Source: a virus. From it: DNA of 64,000 nt. The notes under the pieces are model-generated. The model did no database searches and was not told where the DNA came from. It saw nothing but the letters and a program-made list of their open reading frames with translations. Numbering within the stretch: position 1 is the first letter of the stretch; each line of letters begins with the position of its first letter. The stretch lies in IMG/VR virus record IMGVR_UViG_3300020172_001416, positions 34,788 to 98,787 of that record; one strand, 5' to 3'. The position numbers and the translations under genes were made by a program. Below are positions 45,135 through 53,451 of this stretch, one piece after another.

Positions 45135-46955
45135 ATGGTGTTAAAATTACATTTATTTACTAGATGTACTCGGTTACATAATCTAGAAAAAATTAAACAA
45201 ACGGTATTTCCAAGCCCATTTGATGTGGTTTGGCATTTGTTATTTGATACTACTACACTTAAGGATATTGATGCGGAGCTGTTAAACCGACTGCAAAATA
45301 ACCAAACACGGTTTTATTTTCTTAAAAGTAATGGGACTGATTATCTTTATCCGCAAATCAGTACGATAGTGGCGGGGGTTGAAGAAGGATTCGTCTCAAT
45401 TCTAGATGATGATAACATCCTACACCCAGACTTCTATACTGAATTACTGGAAGCGATTCAACAAAATCCAACCAAGAAAGGATTTGTGTTTGAACAATAT
45501 GTCGGTGGAAATGATTTTACGGGATTAGAGATTCGTAAGGTAGGCCCAGAACATATGAAGCTCCGTCATATAGATTCTGCCCAATATGCCTTACATACAT
45601 CTCTGTATAGTCTAAAAACATATGAAGGTGGGTATGATGCGGACGGTCGATTTATTGAACCTTTATATAATCTTGTACCCGATGAGTTTCACTTTATCCA
45701 CAAGGTACTGTGTTTTTACAACTACTTAACAGCTGTCAAGAAAGCTAGAGTACCAAAGGTATTATATATTGGTCCTGATGAGCCAAAGCTTGAAAGTATA
45801 AATTACTTGGGGTACGAAGATGTTAGTTTAGATGTCACGTACGCCAAGGATGATGCACAGTTAAACAATATTTTAATAAACGTCAAACCCGATTCTATTA
45901 TTACCGTATCGGATGATTATAAAAAGTTTCCAAATCTGTGTTATTCAAATTTAGAAGTACGTAAAAAGTGGATGACTGTTCCTCCAACGCAACAGAATAT
46001 CGGAGATATCGCATATAATTGTGCGATGAATCAAATGCTTGAACAAAGTAATGAACATTTGATTTCGTACTTTACTCCAATTTATAACACAGGAACTAAG
46101 CTAGTCCGAACATACGAATCGTTGAAAGAGCAAACCTATCAAAATTGGGAATGGGTGATGGTTAACGATTCATCCGATGGTGGTAAGACGTTAAAAATCG
46201 CAGAGCAAATCGCAGCACAAGACCCCAGAGTTAGAGTATATGATTTTAGAGAAAAGACCAAGGGAATCATTGGGGAATCAAAATATAGAGCTGCGTGTTT
46301 GACTCGGGGTAAGTGGCTCGCAGAACTGGACCACGACGACTTATTAACCGACAACTGTTCGATGGATGTGATGAATGCAGCAAATAAGTTTCCCGATGCT
46401 GGATTTATTTATAATGATAGCGTCGAAGTAACCGAAGATTGGGTATCGCTTACATATGGGGAAGGATTCTCTCTTGGGTATGGCACGTATAGAAAAGTTA
46501 ATTATCGGGGATGTAATTGGGATGTTGCTTTAACCTCGAACATCAACCCAAAAACAATTCGTCATATTGTTGGAGTACCGAACCACGTACGAGTATGGCG
46601 TCGTGATGTGTACTTCGCCGTCGGTGGTCACAATAGAGACTTGGCTATAGCAGATGATTATGAATTGATTGTACGAACATTTCTACACACTAAATTTGTA
46701 AAGATACCAAAGCTCGGATACATTCAGTTTATTTATAATAATCACACGGGTCAGAATACACACGATTTGTCGAGGGCAGATATTCAACGTAGAGTTAGAA
46801 CAATTATGTATCATTATAATGCTAGGATTGCACAAAGATTCGCAGAACTTGGCGTAGACGATTATCCATATCGAATCAACCCAAATGACCCGTTAAGCGT
46901 ACCAAGTCGATTTGGAACAGAAGAAAACTTTGTAAATTACATTTACGAGGATTAA
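45135..46955 (+). CDS. Two-domain glycosyltransferase
   Basis: 606 residues. The N-terminal part (about 1-200) is GT-A-like, with SILDDDNILHPDFY. The middle connects to a GT2-family domain (from about 335) with YFTPIYNTGTKL, WVMVNDSSDGG and AELDHDDLL, all hallmarks of GT-A nucleotide-sugar binding. Two catalytic domains in one chain could add two sugars in turn. AAGGAG lies only 3 nt before ATG 45135; the GTG next to it at 45138 has a better spacing and may be the real start. Confidence 0.82.
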   Translation: MVLKLHLFTRCTRLHNLEKIKQTVFPSPFDVVWHLLFDTTTLKDIDAELLNRLQNNQTRFYFLKSNGTDYLYPQISTIVAGVEEGFVSILDDDNILHPDFYTELLEAIQQNPTKKGFVFEQYVGGNDFTGLEIRKVGPEHMKLRHIDSAQYALHTSLYSLKTYEGGYDADGRFIEPLYNLVPDEFHFIHKVLCFYNYLTAVKKARVPKVLYIGPDEPKLESINYLGYEDVSLDVTYAKDDAQLNNILINVKPDSIITVSDDYKKFPNLCYSNLEVRKKWMTVPPTQQNIGDIAYNCAMNQMLEQSNEHLISYFTPIYNTGTKLVRTYESLKEQTYQNWEWVMVNDSSDGGKTLKIAEQIAAQDPRVRVYDFREKTKGIIGESKYRAACLTRGKWLAELDHDDLLTDNCSMDVMNAANKFPDAGFIYNDSVEVTEDWVSLTYGEGFSLGYGTYRKVNYRGCNWDVALTSNINPKTIRHIVGVPNHVRVWRRDVYFAVGGHNRDLAIADDYELIVRTFLHTKFVKIPKLGYIQFIYNNHTGQNTHDLSRADIQRRVRTIMYHYNARIAQRFAELGVDDYPYRINPNDPLSVPSRFGTEENFVNYIYED

Positions 46956-46956
46956 A

Positions 46957-47619
46957 ATGTACTCTATCGTTATACCCACGATGTGGAAGCAGCACCTAGG
47001 ACGATTTAGAGAAGTGCTAGTTGATTTAAATAATAGCAGTTTGGTTAATGAAATTATTTTGATAGATAATGATTCGAATTCTTGCCCAACTGAAATGTTA
47101 ACGGGTTTAAGTAAATTACAGTATAACAAGCAAATAGAAAATATATATGTAAACCCAGCGTGGAACTTAGGAGTTGATATCTCTACGAGTGAATATGTGA
47201 TGATTCTAAACGACGATGTATGGTGCAATCCATCGATACCATATATATTAACTGCACATCAATCGCACGCTGATAAAGAAAACGGAATCTACGGATTATC
47301 TACGAGTTGCTTTTTATGTGAAGATATGATTACGGATGTCCACAATACGGAAATTCAAGTAGTCAATACAGAAGGTCGAGGTACGGGGTGGGGGTGTTTA
47401 TTTATGTTTAAGCGAGACAGATGGACGCCTATCCCAAATGAATTAAAAGTCTGGTTTGGTGATGATTTTATAACCAGAGAGTTTACAAAACGTAGTGATG
47501 TAGTGTATTCAATTAAAAATGTTTGTGTAACGGAATGGTCGATCACCTCTAGATTACCTGAATTTACCCCGATTACTGAAAACGACAAGGAAATATATTT
47601 TTCTAAATATTCTAACTAA
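46957..47619 (+). CDS. GT2-like glycosyltransferase
   Basis: 220 residues. MYSIVIPTMW, EIILIDNDS and VMILNDDVW are GT-A/GT2 motifs; NDD is the DxD-type metal site. A GTGWGCLFMFKRD segment probably forms the acceptor loop. One base after the previous stop, so same operon. Third glycosyltransferase gene in a row; with the two-domain protein there are four catalytic domains. Confidence 0.8.
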   Translation: MYSIVIPTMWKQHLGRFREVLVDLNNSSLVNEIILIDNDSNSCPTEMLTGLSKLQYNKQIENIYVNPAWNLGVDISTSEYVMILNDDVWCNPSIPYILTAHQSHADKENGIYGLSTSCFLCEDMITDVHNTEIQVVNTEGRGTGWGCLFMFKRDRWTPIPNELKVWFGDDFITREFTKRSDVVYSIKNVCVTEWSITSRLPEFTPITENDKEIYFSKYSN

Positions 47620-47629
47620 GGAGTTATTT

Positions 47630-48214
47630 ATGCAAAACACTTTTATTTTCCCAAAAAAGCACGTAGATTCACAGAACTACTACTGGTTTGACAAAGGGTT
47701 TAGTGACCAAGAGCTTGATAAGATTTATCGGGAAGTTGGCGAAATCCCATTCCAAGAAGCAACCACTGCTGGTGGGAATAAGCAAATCCGCTCATCATCT
47801 ATTAAGTGGGTTCCCCAAACTGAAAAGTGGGAATGGCTATATGATAAGTTAATGCGGATGGCTGTCGAAGCTAATGATGTACTTTGGAACTTCGATTTAC
47901 ATACCGCACCAGAAGGAATTCAATACACCGAATACCACGCTTCTGCTGGTGGTCATTATGGATGGCACCAAGACATCGGACCTGGCATGTTATCACTTCG
48001 AAAGGTGTCTATTACCGTACAATTAGCTGCTCCAGATGAATATGAAGGCGGTGATTTAGAAATCTGGCAGGGTGGAGATGGTCCACTTCAAGCCCCACGG
48101 GGTCGTGGAAATGTGGTTATTTTCCCATCCTATATGATGCACCGGGTTGCCCCAGTCACTAAGGGAACTCGTCGGTCCTTCGTATTGTGGCTTGGTGGTG
48201 ACCATTATCGGTAA
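47630..48214 (+). CDS. 2OG-Fe(II) oxygenase, prolyl-hydroxylase/PKHD type
   Basis: 194 residues. Iron ligands H-Q-D in YGWHQDIG and the distal His in YMMHRVAPV, with the 2-oxoglutarate-binding Arg in GTRRSFVLW, are all present; EYEGGDLEIW is a typical connecting segment. This is the double-stranded beta-helix of the prolyl-4-hydroxylase superfamily. The ribosome site AAGGAG (47619-47624) is strong. Last gene of the cassette. A target in the collagen-like fibre is attractive but unproven. Confidence 0.88.
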   Translation: MQNTFIFPKKHVDSQNYYWFDKGFSDQELDKIYREVGEIPFQEATTAGGNKQIRSSSIKWVPQTEKWEWLYDKLMRMAVEANDVLWNFDLHTAPEGIQYTEYHASAGGHYGWHQDIGPGMLSLRKVSITVQLAAPDEYEGGDLEIWQGGDGPLQAPRGRGNVVIFPSYMMHRVAPVTKGTRRSFVLWLGGDHYR

Positions 48215-48239
48215 AATTTGTCTATTATTGGTTAAATTA

Positions 48240-48250
48240 GATATTTATAG
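48240..48250 (+). promoter_or_regulatory. Putative late-promoter box
   Basis: GATATTTATAG, 25 nt before the 48276 start; returns transcription to virion genes after the modification cassette. Confidence 0.55.
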
Positions 48251-48275
48251 TGGTACCTTTCCATAAGAGACATAC

Positions 48276-49091
48276 ATGGGTATTTTAGAACGAGTATTAG
48301 ACGGGGCGAGTTTTACAAGAAGAACACTTACTATTCCTACGTTTTATGCAGGGATAGTAAGTGGGGCTATGGCACCCCGTCCCGGTGGGGCATTTATTTT
48401 ATTAAATGCAGAATCAAATAAGACCACGCGAATCAGATTATATTCGGACAGTGCTAGTGTCAATATTGATGCTAGTAGAGGGCCTACCGATTTCAATCTC
48501 AACGATTCAGTTGCATTAATCTCCGATATTTCTTTAATACAAGGAACTGGTCTAAGCCTTGATTTAAATCCGCCTATTATCGGAAACACGTTTAGTAATG
48601 GTGATGTATGGTATCATATTAGTAGTTCATTCGGTCCTACAGCGGTGAACTTAACAGTATATGATTTTGGAGTTGTTGGAGATAGTATCACCGACCGCAC
48701 TTCATTAATAATAAGTCGGTCATCTATCCCTACTACGGGGTATGGCGTGTCTGGTAGTATTACCACAAAGAAGAGTTTTATAATATTAAGTGGTAGCGCC
48801 ACAACAGGATCACGGTTAAGACTATATTCAACACGAATTGAAGATGTTCCGTCATCAGAACAAACGCGGTCATTCGATACGGCCTCGGCGGCCGCATCAC
48901 AATTGATTGCAGACGTTATTTTTGATACTGGAAGTTTTGCATACAAGTTTGTTCCTGTGTTGGAAGCCTACACGTGGGAAGCTGGAAACCTTTCTACTGG
49001 AACCGGAACGCTTGGGTATCAATTAGAAAATAGAACGGGTGCTACACAAAATATCACCGCGTCACTCTACATTCTCTCCACAGAAGAATAA
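48276..49091 (+). CDS. Virion protein with internal duplication
   Basis: 271 residues, beta-rich. Two related halves are visible: AFILLNAESNKTTRIRLYSD (about 39-58) and SFIILSGSATTGSRLRLYST (about 168-187), each followed by a similar about 75-residue beta stretch ending in VNLTVYDF or ITASLYIL. Probably a duplicated sandwich domain in a fibre or decoration protein. No family recognised. Followed by three small collagen-containing genes. Confidence 0.65.
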   Translation: MGILERVLDGASFTRRTLTIPTFYAGIVSGAMAPRPGGAFILLNAESNKTTRIRLYSDSASVNIDASRGPTDFNLNDSVALISDISLIQGTGLSLDLNPPIIGNTFSNGDVWYHISSSFGPTAVNLTVYDFGVVGDSITDRTSLIISRSSIPTTGYGVSGSITTKKSFIILSGSATTGSRLRLYSTRIEDVPSSEQTRSFDTASAAASQLIADVIFDTGSFAYKFVPVLEAYTWEAGNLSTGTGTLGYQLENRTGATQNITASLYILSTEE

Positions 49092-49092
49092 T

Positions 49093-49335
49093 ATGAGATT
49101 TTATCCATTTGGGTCGGGTTCAGCAAATTTACAATCCGTATTAACTGCTTCGTATGCTAGTTATGCAGCAACAGCGAGTGCAGCTATACGAGTTTATACG
49201 GCATCGAAAGCTATTACAGGCGTGGATGGTGTAAATGGTTCTGATGGGATTTGTATATATGTACAAGGACCACAAGGAGCAACCGGTAGTAAAGGACCAA
49301 CGGGAGCACCCGGTGGTATTTCCGACGCTTTCTAG
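49093..49335 (+). CDS. Small fibre protein with short collagen-like tract
   Basis: 80 residues from ATG 49093, just after the previous stop (the longer in-frame start at 49039 lies inside the previous gene). It begins MRFYPFGSGSA, has SYASYAATASAA repeats, then GPQGATGSKGPTGAPGG, and ends almost at once. The first of three similar small genes. Likely a minor fibre or trimer-forming accessory protein. Confidence 0.6.
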   Translation: MRFYPFGSGSANLQSVLTASYASYAATASAAIRVYTASKAITGVDGVNGSDGICIYVQGPQGATGSKGPTGAPGGISDAF

Positions 49336-49343
49336 GATTATTT

Positions 49344-49874
49344 ATGCAATTTTTTCCTCATAATGTACCAATAAGCATTACCAATACCGCGGTAAGTGCA
49401 AGCTTAACACAAACGGCACAGTTTTTATATAATTTAGGTACCATAGCAATTAATACCGCGAGTTTTGCACTTAATATTTCTGGGTCTACTGGTGCTAGTG
49501 GGTCGAACTATACCAAGACGGGTGCAACGGGTCCACAAGGATCGACCGGCCCATCTGGATATCGTGGAAATAGTGTGTATCTGTTATCTATAGCCAGAAG
49601 TACGGGGTCTAATACTGTGTGCTACACCACAGACGCTCTTGGTACCGCTACATTTAATGGGGTAAATTATACTTGTAATTACGGATTTGCACAAACCTAT
49701 TACGCCAATGCGAGTTCATTAACGAACGGAGTAGTATTATATTATGATTCATCATGTTCATCACTCGCAGTTAACCTATCAAGTTTATCAGACCCAACAA
49801 GTAACGCGATATTCAATACCGATGGCGCTGGAACTATCACTCTCACCGGCAACACTTGCGCGAGCAGCATCTAA
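49344..49874 (+). CDS. Small fibre protein with short collagen-like tract and Cys-rich C-terminus
   Basis: 176 residues. An N-terminal FFPHNVPI start, an Ala/Thr/Ser-rich stalk, a short tract with [13 protein letters not shown], and then a beta domain with five Cys. Related in plan to the genes on either side. It ends in TAATG overlap with the next gene. The Cys-rich head could bind a receptor; inferred from layout only. Confidence 0.6.
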   Translation: MQFFPHNVPISITNTAVSASLTQTAQFLYNLGTIAINTASFALNISGSTGASGSNYTKTGATGPQGSTGPSGYRGNSVYLLSIARSTGSNTVCYTTDALGTATFNGVNYTCNYGFAQTYYANASSLTNGVVLYYDSSCSSLAVNLSSLSDPTSNAIFNTDGAGTITLTGNTCASSI

Positions 49875-50326
49875 TGTCATATTATTTTCCATTTGGTAAT
49901 TCAAGTTTAGTGGTAAACACAAACGTTAGTTATTCGATATCTGCGGCTACGGCAAGTAGACCACAATTTGCATCGATTGTTGTTCCAACAGCGTCTTTCG
50001 TAACATCAGTCATTAATGCACCAGCAAGTGGTACGATCGGTGTTCACAAATCTGCGTCAGACTGTACAAGTACTTCGCCTGTCGGCGCCCAAGGGGTAAC
50101 CGGTCAACAAGGTGATATGGGTAGTAGTTATACCGTGTGTCCTCCCGGAACAAAAGAATGTCCTGGATTATTTACTTCATTATCTTTGTTTGTTAACCCA
50201 AACAGAGCGTCTGGTTCTCAATTCAGTATCGTATGTATTGAAACTGCTGGGTATGTATACTCAAGCGTAGGATGTCCAGGTTATTTACCAACATCATCAA
50301 ATCCAAACATCCCTGCTATTCCATAA
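49874..50326 (+). CDS. Small fibre protein with short collagen-like tract and Cys-rich head
   Basis: 150 residues from ATG 49874 (shares its A with the upstream stop codon). It begins MSYYFPFGNSS, carries PVGAQGVTGQQGDMG, and has a C-terminal domain with five Cys (VCPPGTKECPG...VGCPG). Third of the related small fibre genes, before the promoter of the helicase block. Unusual for a phage cytoplasmically assembled protein to have so many Cys; they may bind metal or form bonds after release. Confidence 0.6.
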   Translation: MSYYFPFGNSSLVVNTNVSYSISAATASRPQFASIVVPTASFVTSVINAPASGTIGVHKSASDCTSTSPVGAQGVTGQQGDMGSSYTVCPPGTKECPGLFTSLSLFVNPNRASGSQFSIVCIETAGYVYSSVGCPGYLPTSSNPNIPAIP

Positions 50327-50328
50327 CC

Positions 50329-50357
50329 TTGACAAATATTAAACGGCATTTTAAATT
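50329..50357 (+). promoter_or_regulatory. Sigma70-like promoter before the helicase block
   Basis: TTGACA (50329-50334), 17 nt, TAAATT (50352-50357). The -35 is perfect, the -10 matches at 4 of 6. Lies 25 nt before the 50383 start. Confidence 0.45.
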
Positions 50358-50382
50358 TTATTAAACACCATAGGTAGATATT

Positions 50383-50598
50383 ATGACAGCAACGGTTCCA
50401 GTTCCATTGGCATTACGCCATTTAATTGAAAGTAACAACCAATTATTGAAAACGTATCAACAAGAGTTGACCACCAAAGTAGTGGTCGCTAACGAAGAAA
50501 TGATGCGGCTATTAGGATTAGACCCCAACGATGGGTGGAGATTAGACGTAGATACATTCACATACGTCAAGGTCGAAGATGGTACATCCGTCAGCTGA
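50383..50598 (+). CDS. Small hypothetical protein upstream of helicase
   Basis: 71 residues, with a helical N-terminal part and GLDPNDGWRLDVDTFTYV at the end. It overlaps the helicase gene by 20 nt, so the two are probably translated together. No family recognised; an accessory role to the helicase is only suggested by coupling. Confidence 0.6.
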   Translation: MTATVPVPLALRHLIESNNQLLKTYQQELTTKVVVANEEMMRLLGLDPNDGWRLDVDTFTYVKVEDGTSVS

Positions 50599-52468
50599 TA
50601 CCGCAATACTTACGTGGGGAAAATTCAAGGGATATTCGCTTTCGACTGTTTATTATCGAAATCAATCATATCTCCAATGGATGACCACCACGATTGGGAT
50701 TCCCGAAGTCTGGAAAGAAGCAGCCAAACTGGTATTGGCTGGTGAAGACATTTCCCATTTAAAGATTGCCCGTACCACGCAAACTCCCGCGGTAGAAAAG
50801 CCCCAAACATCAACATCAGTTCAAGTCACCGTTACGTTAGTTGATAGTAAAACGGGGGCTGTCGCTATGCCATATAATCCACCCTTGATGGAACGTTTCA
50901 AGTACGAAGTAGACGGTCGTAAGTGGAATGGGGAAAATAAAACGTGGGAGTTTCCAGCAGTTCATCTTCCGAAAGTGTTTAAGGTCTTTGGCGAAGAAAA
51001 TATCCAATGTGATGAGAAAGTCTTGAAGTTACTGGAAAAGCTCAAAGACCGTCGAGAAGATTTAGACGAGATTCGAGTCAAAGATGATATTGATTTTGAC
51101 ATCAATGGCATGCAACTTCAGCTTTACGCATACCAGAAAGTTGGCGTCAAGTTCGTCGAACGAGCCGACGGCCGATGTCTGATTGCCGATGCACCTGGGT
51201 TGGGTAAGACTGCACAAGCAATTGGATTTGCCCAACACAAGAACCTTAAGACGGTCATCGTTTGCCCACTCTCCGTCGTGGTTAACTGGAAGCGTGAAAT
51301 CAAGAAGTTTACTGGAAAGGATGCAACCATCTGGGACAGTAAGAGTTACGATGGAAAACTCTCCAATCAGTTCCATATCGTCCACTATGACGCCGTGGGT
51401 AAGGTTGTTGGTGACTTACGAAAGCAAGAATTTGAACTACTGGTCTGTGACGAAGCAACCTATCTCAAGAACCGACAAACCATCCGAGCAAAGAGTATTC
51501 TGGGTTCGTATAAAGAACGACGTAAATATCCAGGCATCAAAACGAAGTACTGCCTATTCCTTACTGGTACTCCTGTGATGTCTCGTCCAATCGAAGCGTT
51601 CGCTTTGTTGAACTTCCTTGACAAAGAACGTTTCAATAATTTCTTCCATTTTACCCAGCGGTACGGGGGATGGAAGGGAGAAGCACCCCGCAATCTCCAA
51701 GACCTCCACGACCGCACGAAAGATTTGGTTATTCGTCGCAAGAAGGAACAGATTCTTACTGAACTTCCAGCAAAACAACGAAATGACCTATACGTTGAGT
51801 TGACAAAGGACGAACAGAAACAATATAAGGAATTACTACGAGAAGTCTTTGGTCGGTGGAAGGTAGAGAAACCTACCATCGGTCACATGCCGAAACTTCA
51901 AAACTTCTTGATTGAAAAGAAGATTCCACGGTTAGTAGAAATGGTGGATGAATTCTTGGATAACGATAAACCGATACTTATTTTCAGTAATTATATTGCT
52001 CCGCTTAAGTTCTTGGCTGAGCAGTATGGGGACAAGGCAGCACTTTTAACGGGTGAGATGAACAGTAAGGAACGTCAAGTCACAATTGACCGATTGACCA
52101 AGGGTGAAGCAAAAGTAGGGTTGTTTAGCCTTATGGCGGCAGGTATGGGTATTGACGGACTCCAACATCAGATAGATACCGTGGTATTTTTGAACTGTGA
52201 TTGGGTTCCAGCAAACCACGAACAAGCTGAGGACAGAACCCACCGTATCGGTCAAAAAGGACAAGTTCAAGTTTATTATATGTTATGTGCCGATACCATC
52301 GATGAATATATGCGTGATATCCTCAAAGAGAAACAGCAGGTGGCAGACTTAGTGGTGGATGGGGCGTTAGTCACTCCTGAACGTTCTAAGTCCTATTTTA
52401 AGGAATTTGTGAAGAAAATTAATAGTGTTTATAAGCAAGATATTTCCACTCAAAATATAGAAGATTAA
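50579..52468 (+). CDS. SNF2-family helicase with HARP-like domain
   Basis: 629 residues. An N-terminal LTWGKFKGYSLSTVYYRNQSYL segment resembles the small ExoX C-terminal/DUF3820 domain. A HARP-like segment (YNPPLMERFKYEV...WEFPA) follows, as in SMARCAL1 annealing helicases. The SF2 core has Walker A APGLGK210-T, motif II CDEAT (D291-E292) and motif VI EDRTHRIGQKGQ. The predicted role is to reanneal or remodel forks and junctions, like UvsW in T4. The start lies inside the preceding small gene. Confidence 0.88.
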   Translation: MVHPSADTAILTWGKFKGYSLSTVYYRNQSYLQWMTTTIGIPEVWKEAAKLVLAGEDISHLKIARTTQTPAVEKPQTSTSVQVTVTLVDSKTGAVAMPYNPPLMERFKYEVDGRKWNGENKTWEFPAVHLPKVFKVFGEENIQCDEKVLKLLEKLKDRREDLDEIRVKDDIDFDINGMQLQLYAYQKVGVKFVERADGRCLIADAPGLGKTAQAIGFAQHKNLKTVIVCPLSVVVNWKREIKKFTGKDATIWDSKSYDGKLSNQFHIVHYDAVGKVVGDLRKQEFELLVCDEATYLKNRQTIRAKSILGSYKERRKYPGIKTKYCLFLTGTPVMSRPIEAFALLNFLDKERFNNFFHFTQRYGGWKGEAPRNLQDLHDRTKDLVIRRKKEQILTELPAKQRNDLYVELTKDEQKQYKELLREVFGRWKVEKPTIGHMPKLQNFLIEKKIPRLVEMVDEFLDNDKPILIFSNYIAPLKFLAEQYGDKAALLTGEMNSKERQVTIDRLTKGEAKVGLFSLMAAGMGIDGLQHQIDTVVFLNCDWVPANHEQAEDRTHRIGQKGQVQVYYMLCADTIDEYMRDILKEKQQVADLVVDGALVTPERSKSYFKEFVKKINSVYKQDISTQNIED

Positions 52469-52477
52469 TATTTATAT
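52467..52477 (+). promoter_or_regulatory. Putative late-promoter box
   Basis: AATATTTATAT, 34 nt before the 52512 start; opens the baseplate hub and tape-measure block. Same eleven bases as the box at 37753. Confidence 0.55.
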
Positions 52478-52511
52478 AGGTGGTAAAACCAAATAGTTTA
52501 AGGAGTTATTT

Positions 52512-53258
52512 ATGGCAGAATATAGTTTCCCGACAGAAACGATAGACCTCCCAAGTGGTGGAAAACTCTATCCAGAGGGAAGCCCGTTACGGAGTGGGAC
52601 CATTGATATCAAGTATATGACCGCTAAGGAAGAAGATATCTTGACTTCAACCAATCTCATTCAGAAAGGCGTGGTAATTGATAAGTTGATGGAAAGTTTG
52701 ATTGTTACCAAGGGTGTAAAACCCGATGATTTATTGGTCGGGGATTTAAACGCAGTAATGGTTGCGGCTCGTATCCTTGGGTATGGAAAAGACTATCCAA
52801 TTCAACTATTATGTTCATCTTGTGGTAAGAAGGTTGACCACGTGGTAGACCTTTCAAAATTAGATATGGTTACTCCAGAAAGTGACTCGGCAAACGGCGA
52901 ACATACGTTTGTATTACCCACTGGAATTAGTATTACCTTTAAGTTATTGACCCGCGGCGATGAAAAAAATATTCAAGCTGAGGTAGAATCCTTAAAGAAA
53001 ATTAATGGGGCTATTGAAGGTGACACATCGACCCGATTAAAGTACATTATTACCTCAGTCAATGGTAATCGGGACAAGAAAAGTATCAGAGAGTTTGCAG
53101 ATGCAATGATTCTCCGTGATATTCGGGCACTTCGTGAACAAATGAAAAAGGTTTCGCCTGATGTAGATTTTAATTTAAATATTACGTGTTCTCAATGTGA
53201 CACTACTACCGCAGCGAGGATGCCCATTGGGGCAACCTTTTTTTGGCCTGACTTCTGA
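52512..53258 (+). CDS. Baseplate hub/assembly protein (gp26-like, T4_baseplate family)
   Basis: 248 residues. FPTETIDLPSGGKLYPEGSP followed by IKYMTAKEEDILTSTNLIQKG is the signature of the T4 baseplate protein family that includes gp26. Two CxxC pairs (LCSSCGK and TCSQCDT) probably bind zinc. The AAGGAG site is strong. A seven-T run (53238-53244) lies a few codons before its stop and would allow a shift into the next small ORF. It stands where tail-assembly chaperones stand, just before the tape measure. Confidence 0.82.
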   Translation: MAEYSFPTETIDLPSGGKLYPEGSPLRSGTIDIKYMTAKEEDILTSTNLIQKGVVIDKLMESLIVTKGVKPDDLLVGDLNAVMVAARILGYGKDYPIQLLCSSCGKKVDHVVDLSKLDMVTPESDSANGEHTFVLPTGISITFKLLTRGDEKNIQAEVESLKKINGAIEGDTSTRLKYIITSVNGNRDKKSIREFADAMILRDIRALREQMKKVSPDVDFNLNITCSQCDTTTAARMPIGATFFWPDF

Positions 53259-53280
53259 GAACAAGGTTCAAATACATAAA

Positions 53281-53448
53281 ATGTTGTTTACATTAGCATA
53301 TTATAGTAATGGTGCGTTTAACTTTGAACAAGTCTATAATATGCCGGTTTACTTACGAAACTTCTATATGAAGCAACTAGAAGAAACAAAAGAAAAAGAA
53401 GCAGATTTGGTCAAGTCAAACCAACGTAGTAAACCTTCCAAGAGATAA
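53281..53448 (+). CDS. Small hub-assembly ORF, possibly a frameshift extension of the gp26-like protein
   Basis: 55 residues if begun at ATG 53281: MLFTLAYYSNGAFNFEQVYN, then VYLRNFYMKQLEE and a charged tail. Similar short ORFs follow gp26 in other T4-like phages. The frame is open upstream to a GTG at 53197, overlapping the end of the gp26-like gene, and no good ribosome site precedes 53281 (AAGG is 15 nt away). A +1 or -2 shift at the T7 run of the upstream gene would produce a fused product. Both modes are possible. Confidence 0.6.
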   Translation: MLFTLAYYSNGAFNFEQVYNMPVYLRNFYMKQLEETKEKEADLVKSNQRSKPSKR

Positions 53449-53451
53449 TCT

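Noticed and set aside
51460-51879. Reverse-strand frame inside the SNF2 helicase
   Set aside because: Overlaps conserved helicase motifs on the + strand and its product looks random.
53197-53280. GTG at 53197 as start of the small ORF after the gp26-like gene
   Set aside because: The extension is an out-of-frame reading of the conserved zinc-containing end of the gp26-like protein; an ATG start or a frameshift is more likely.
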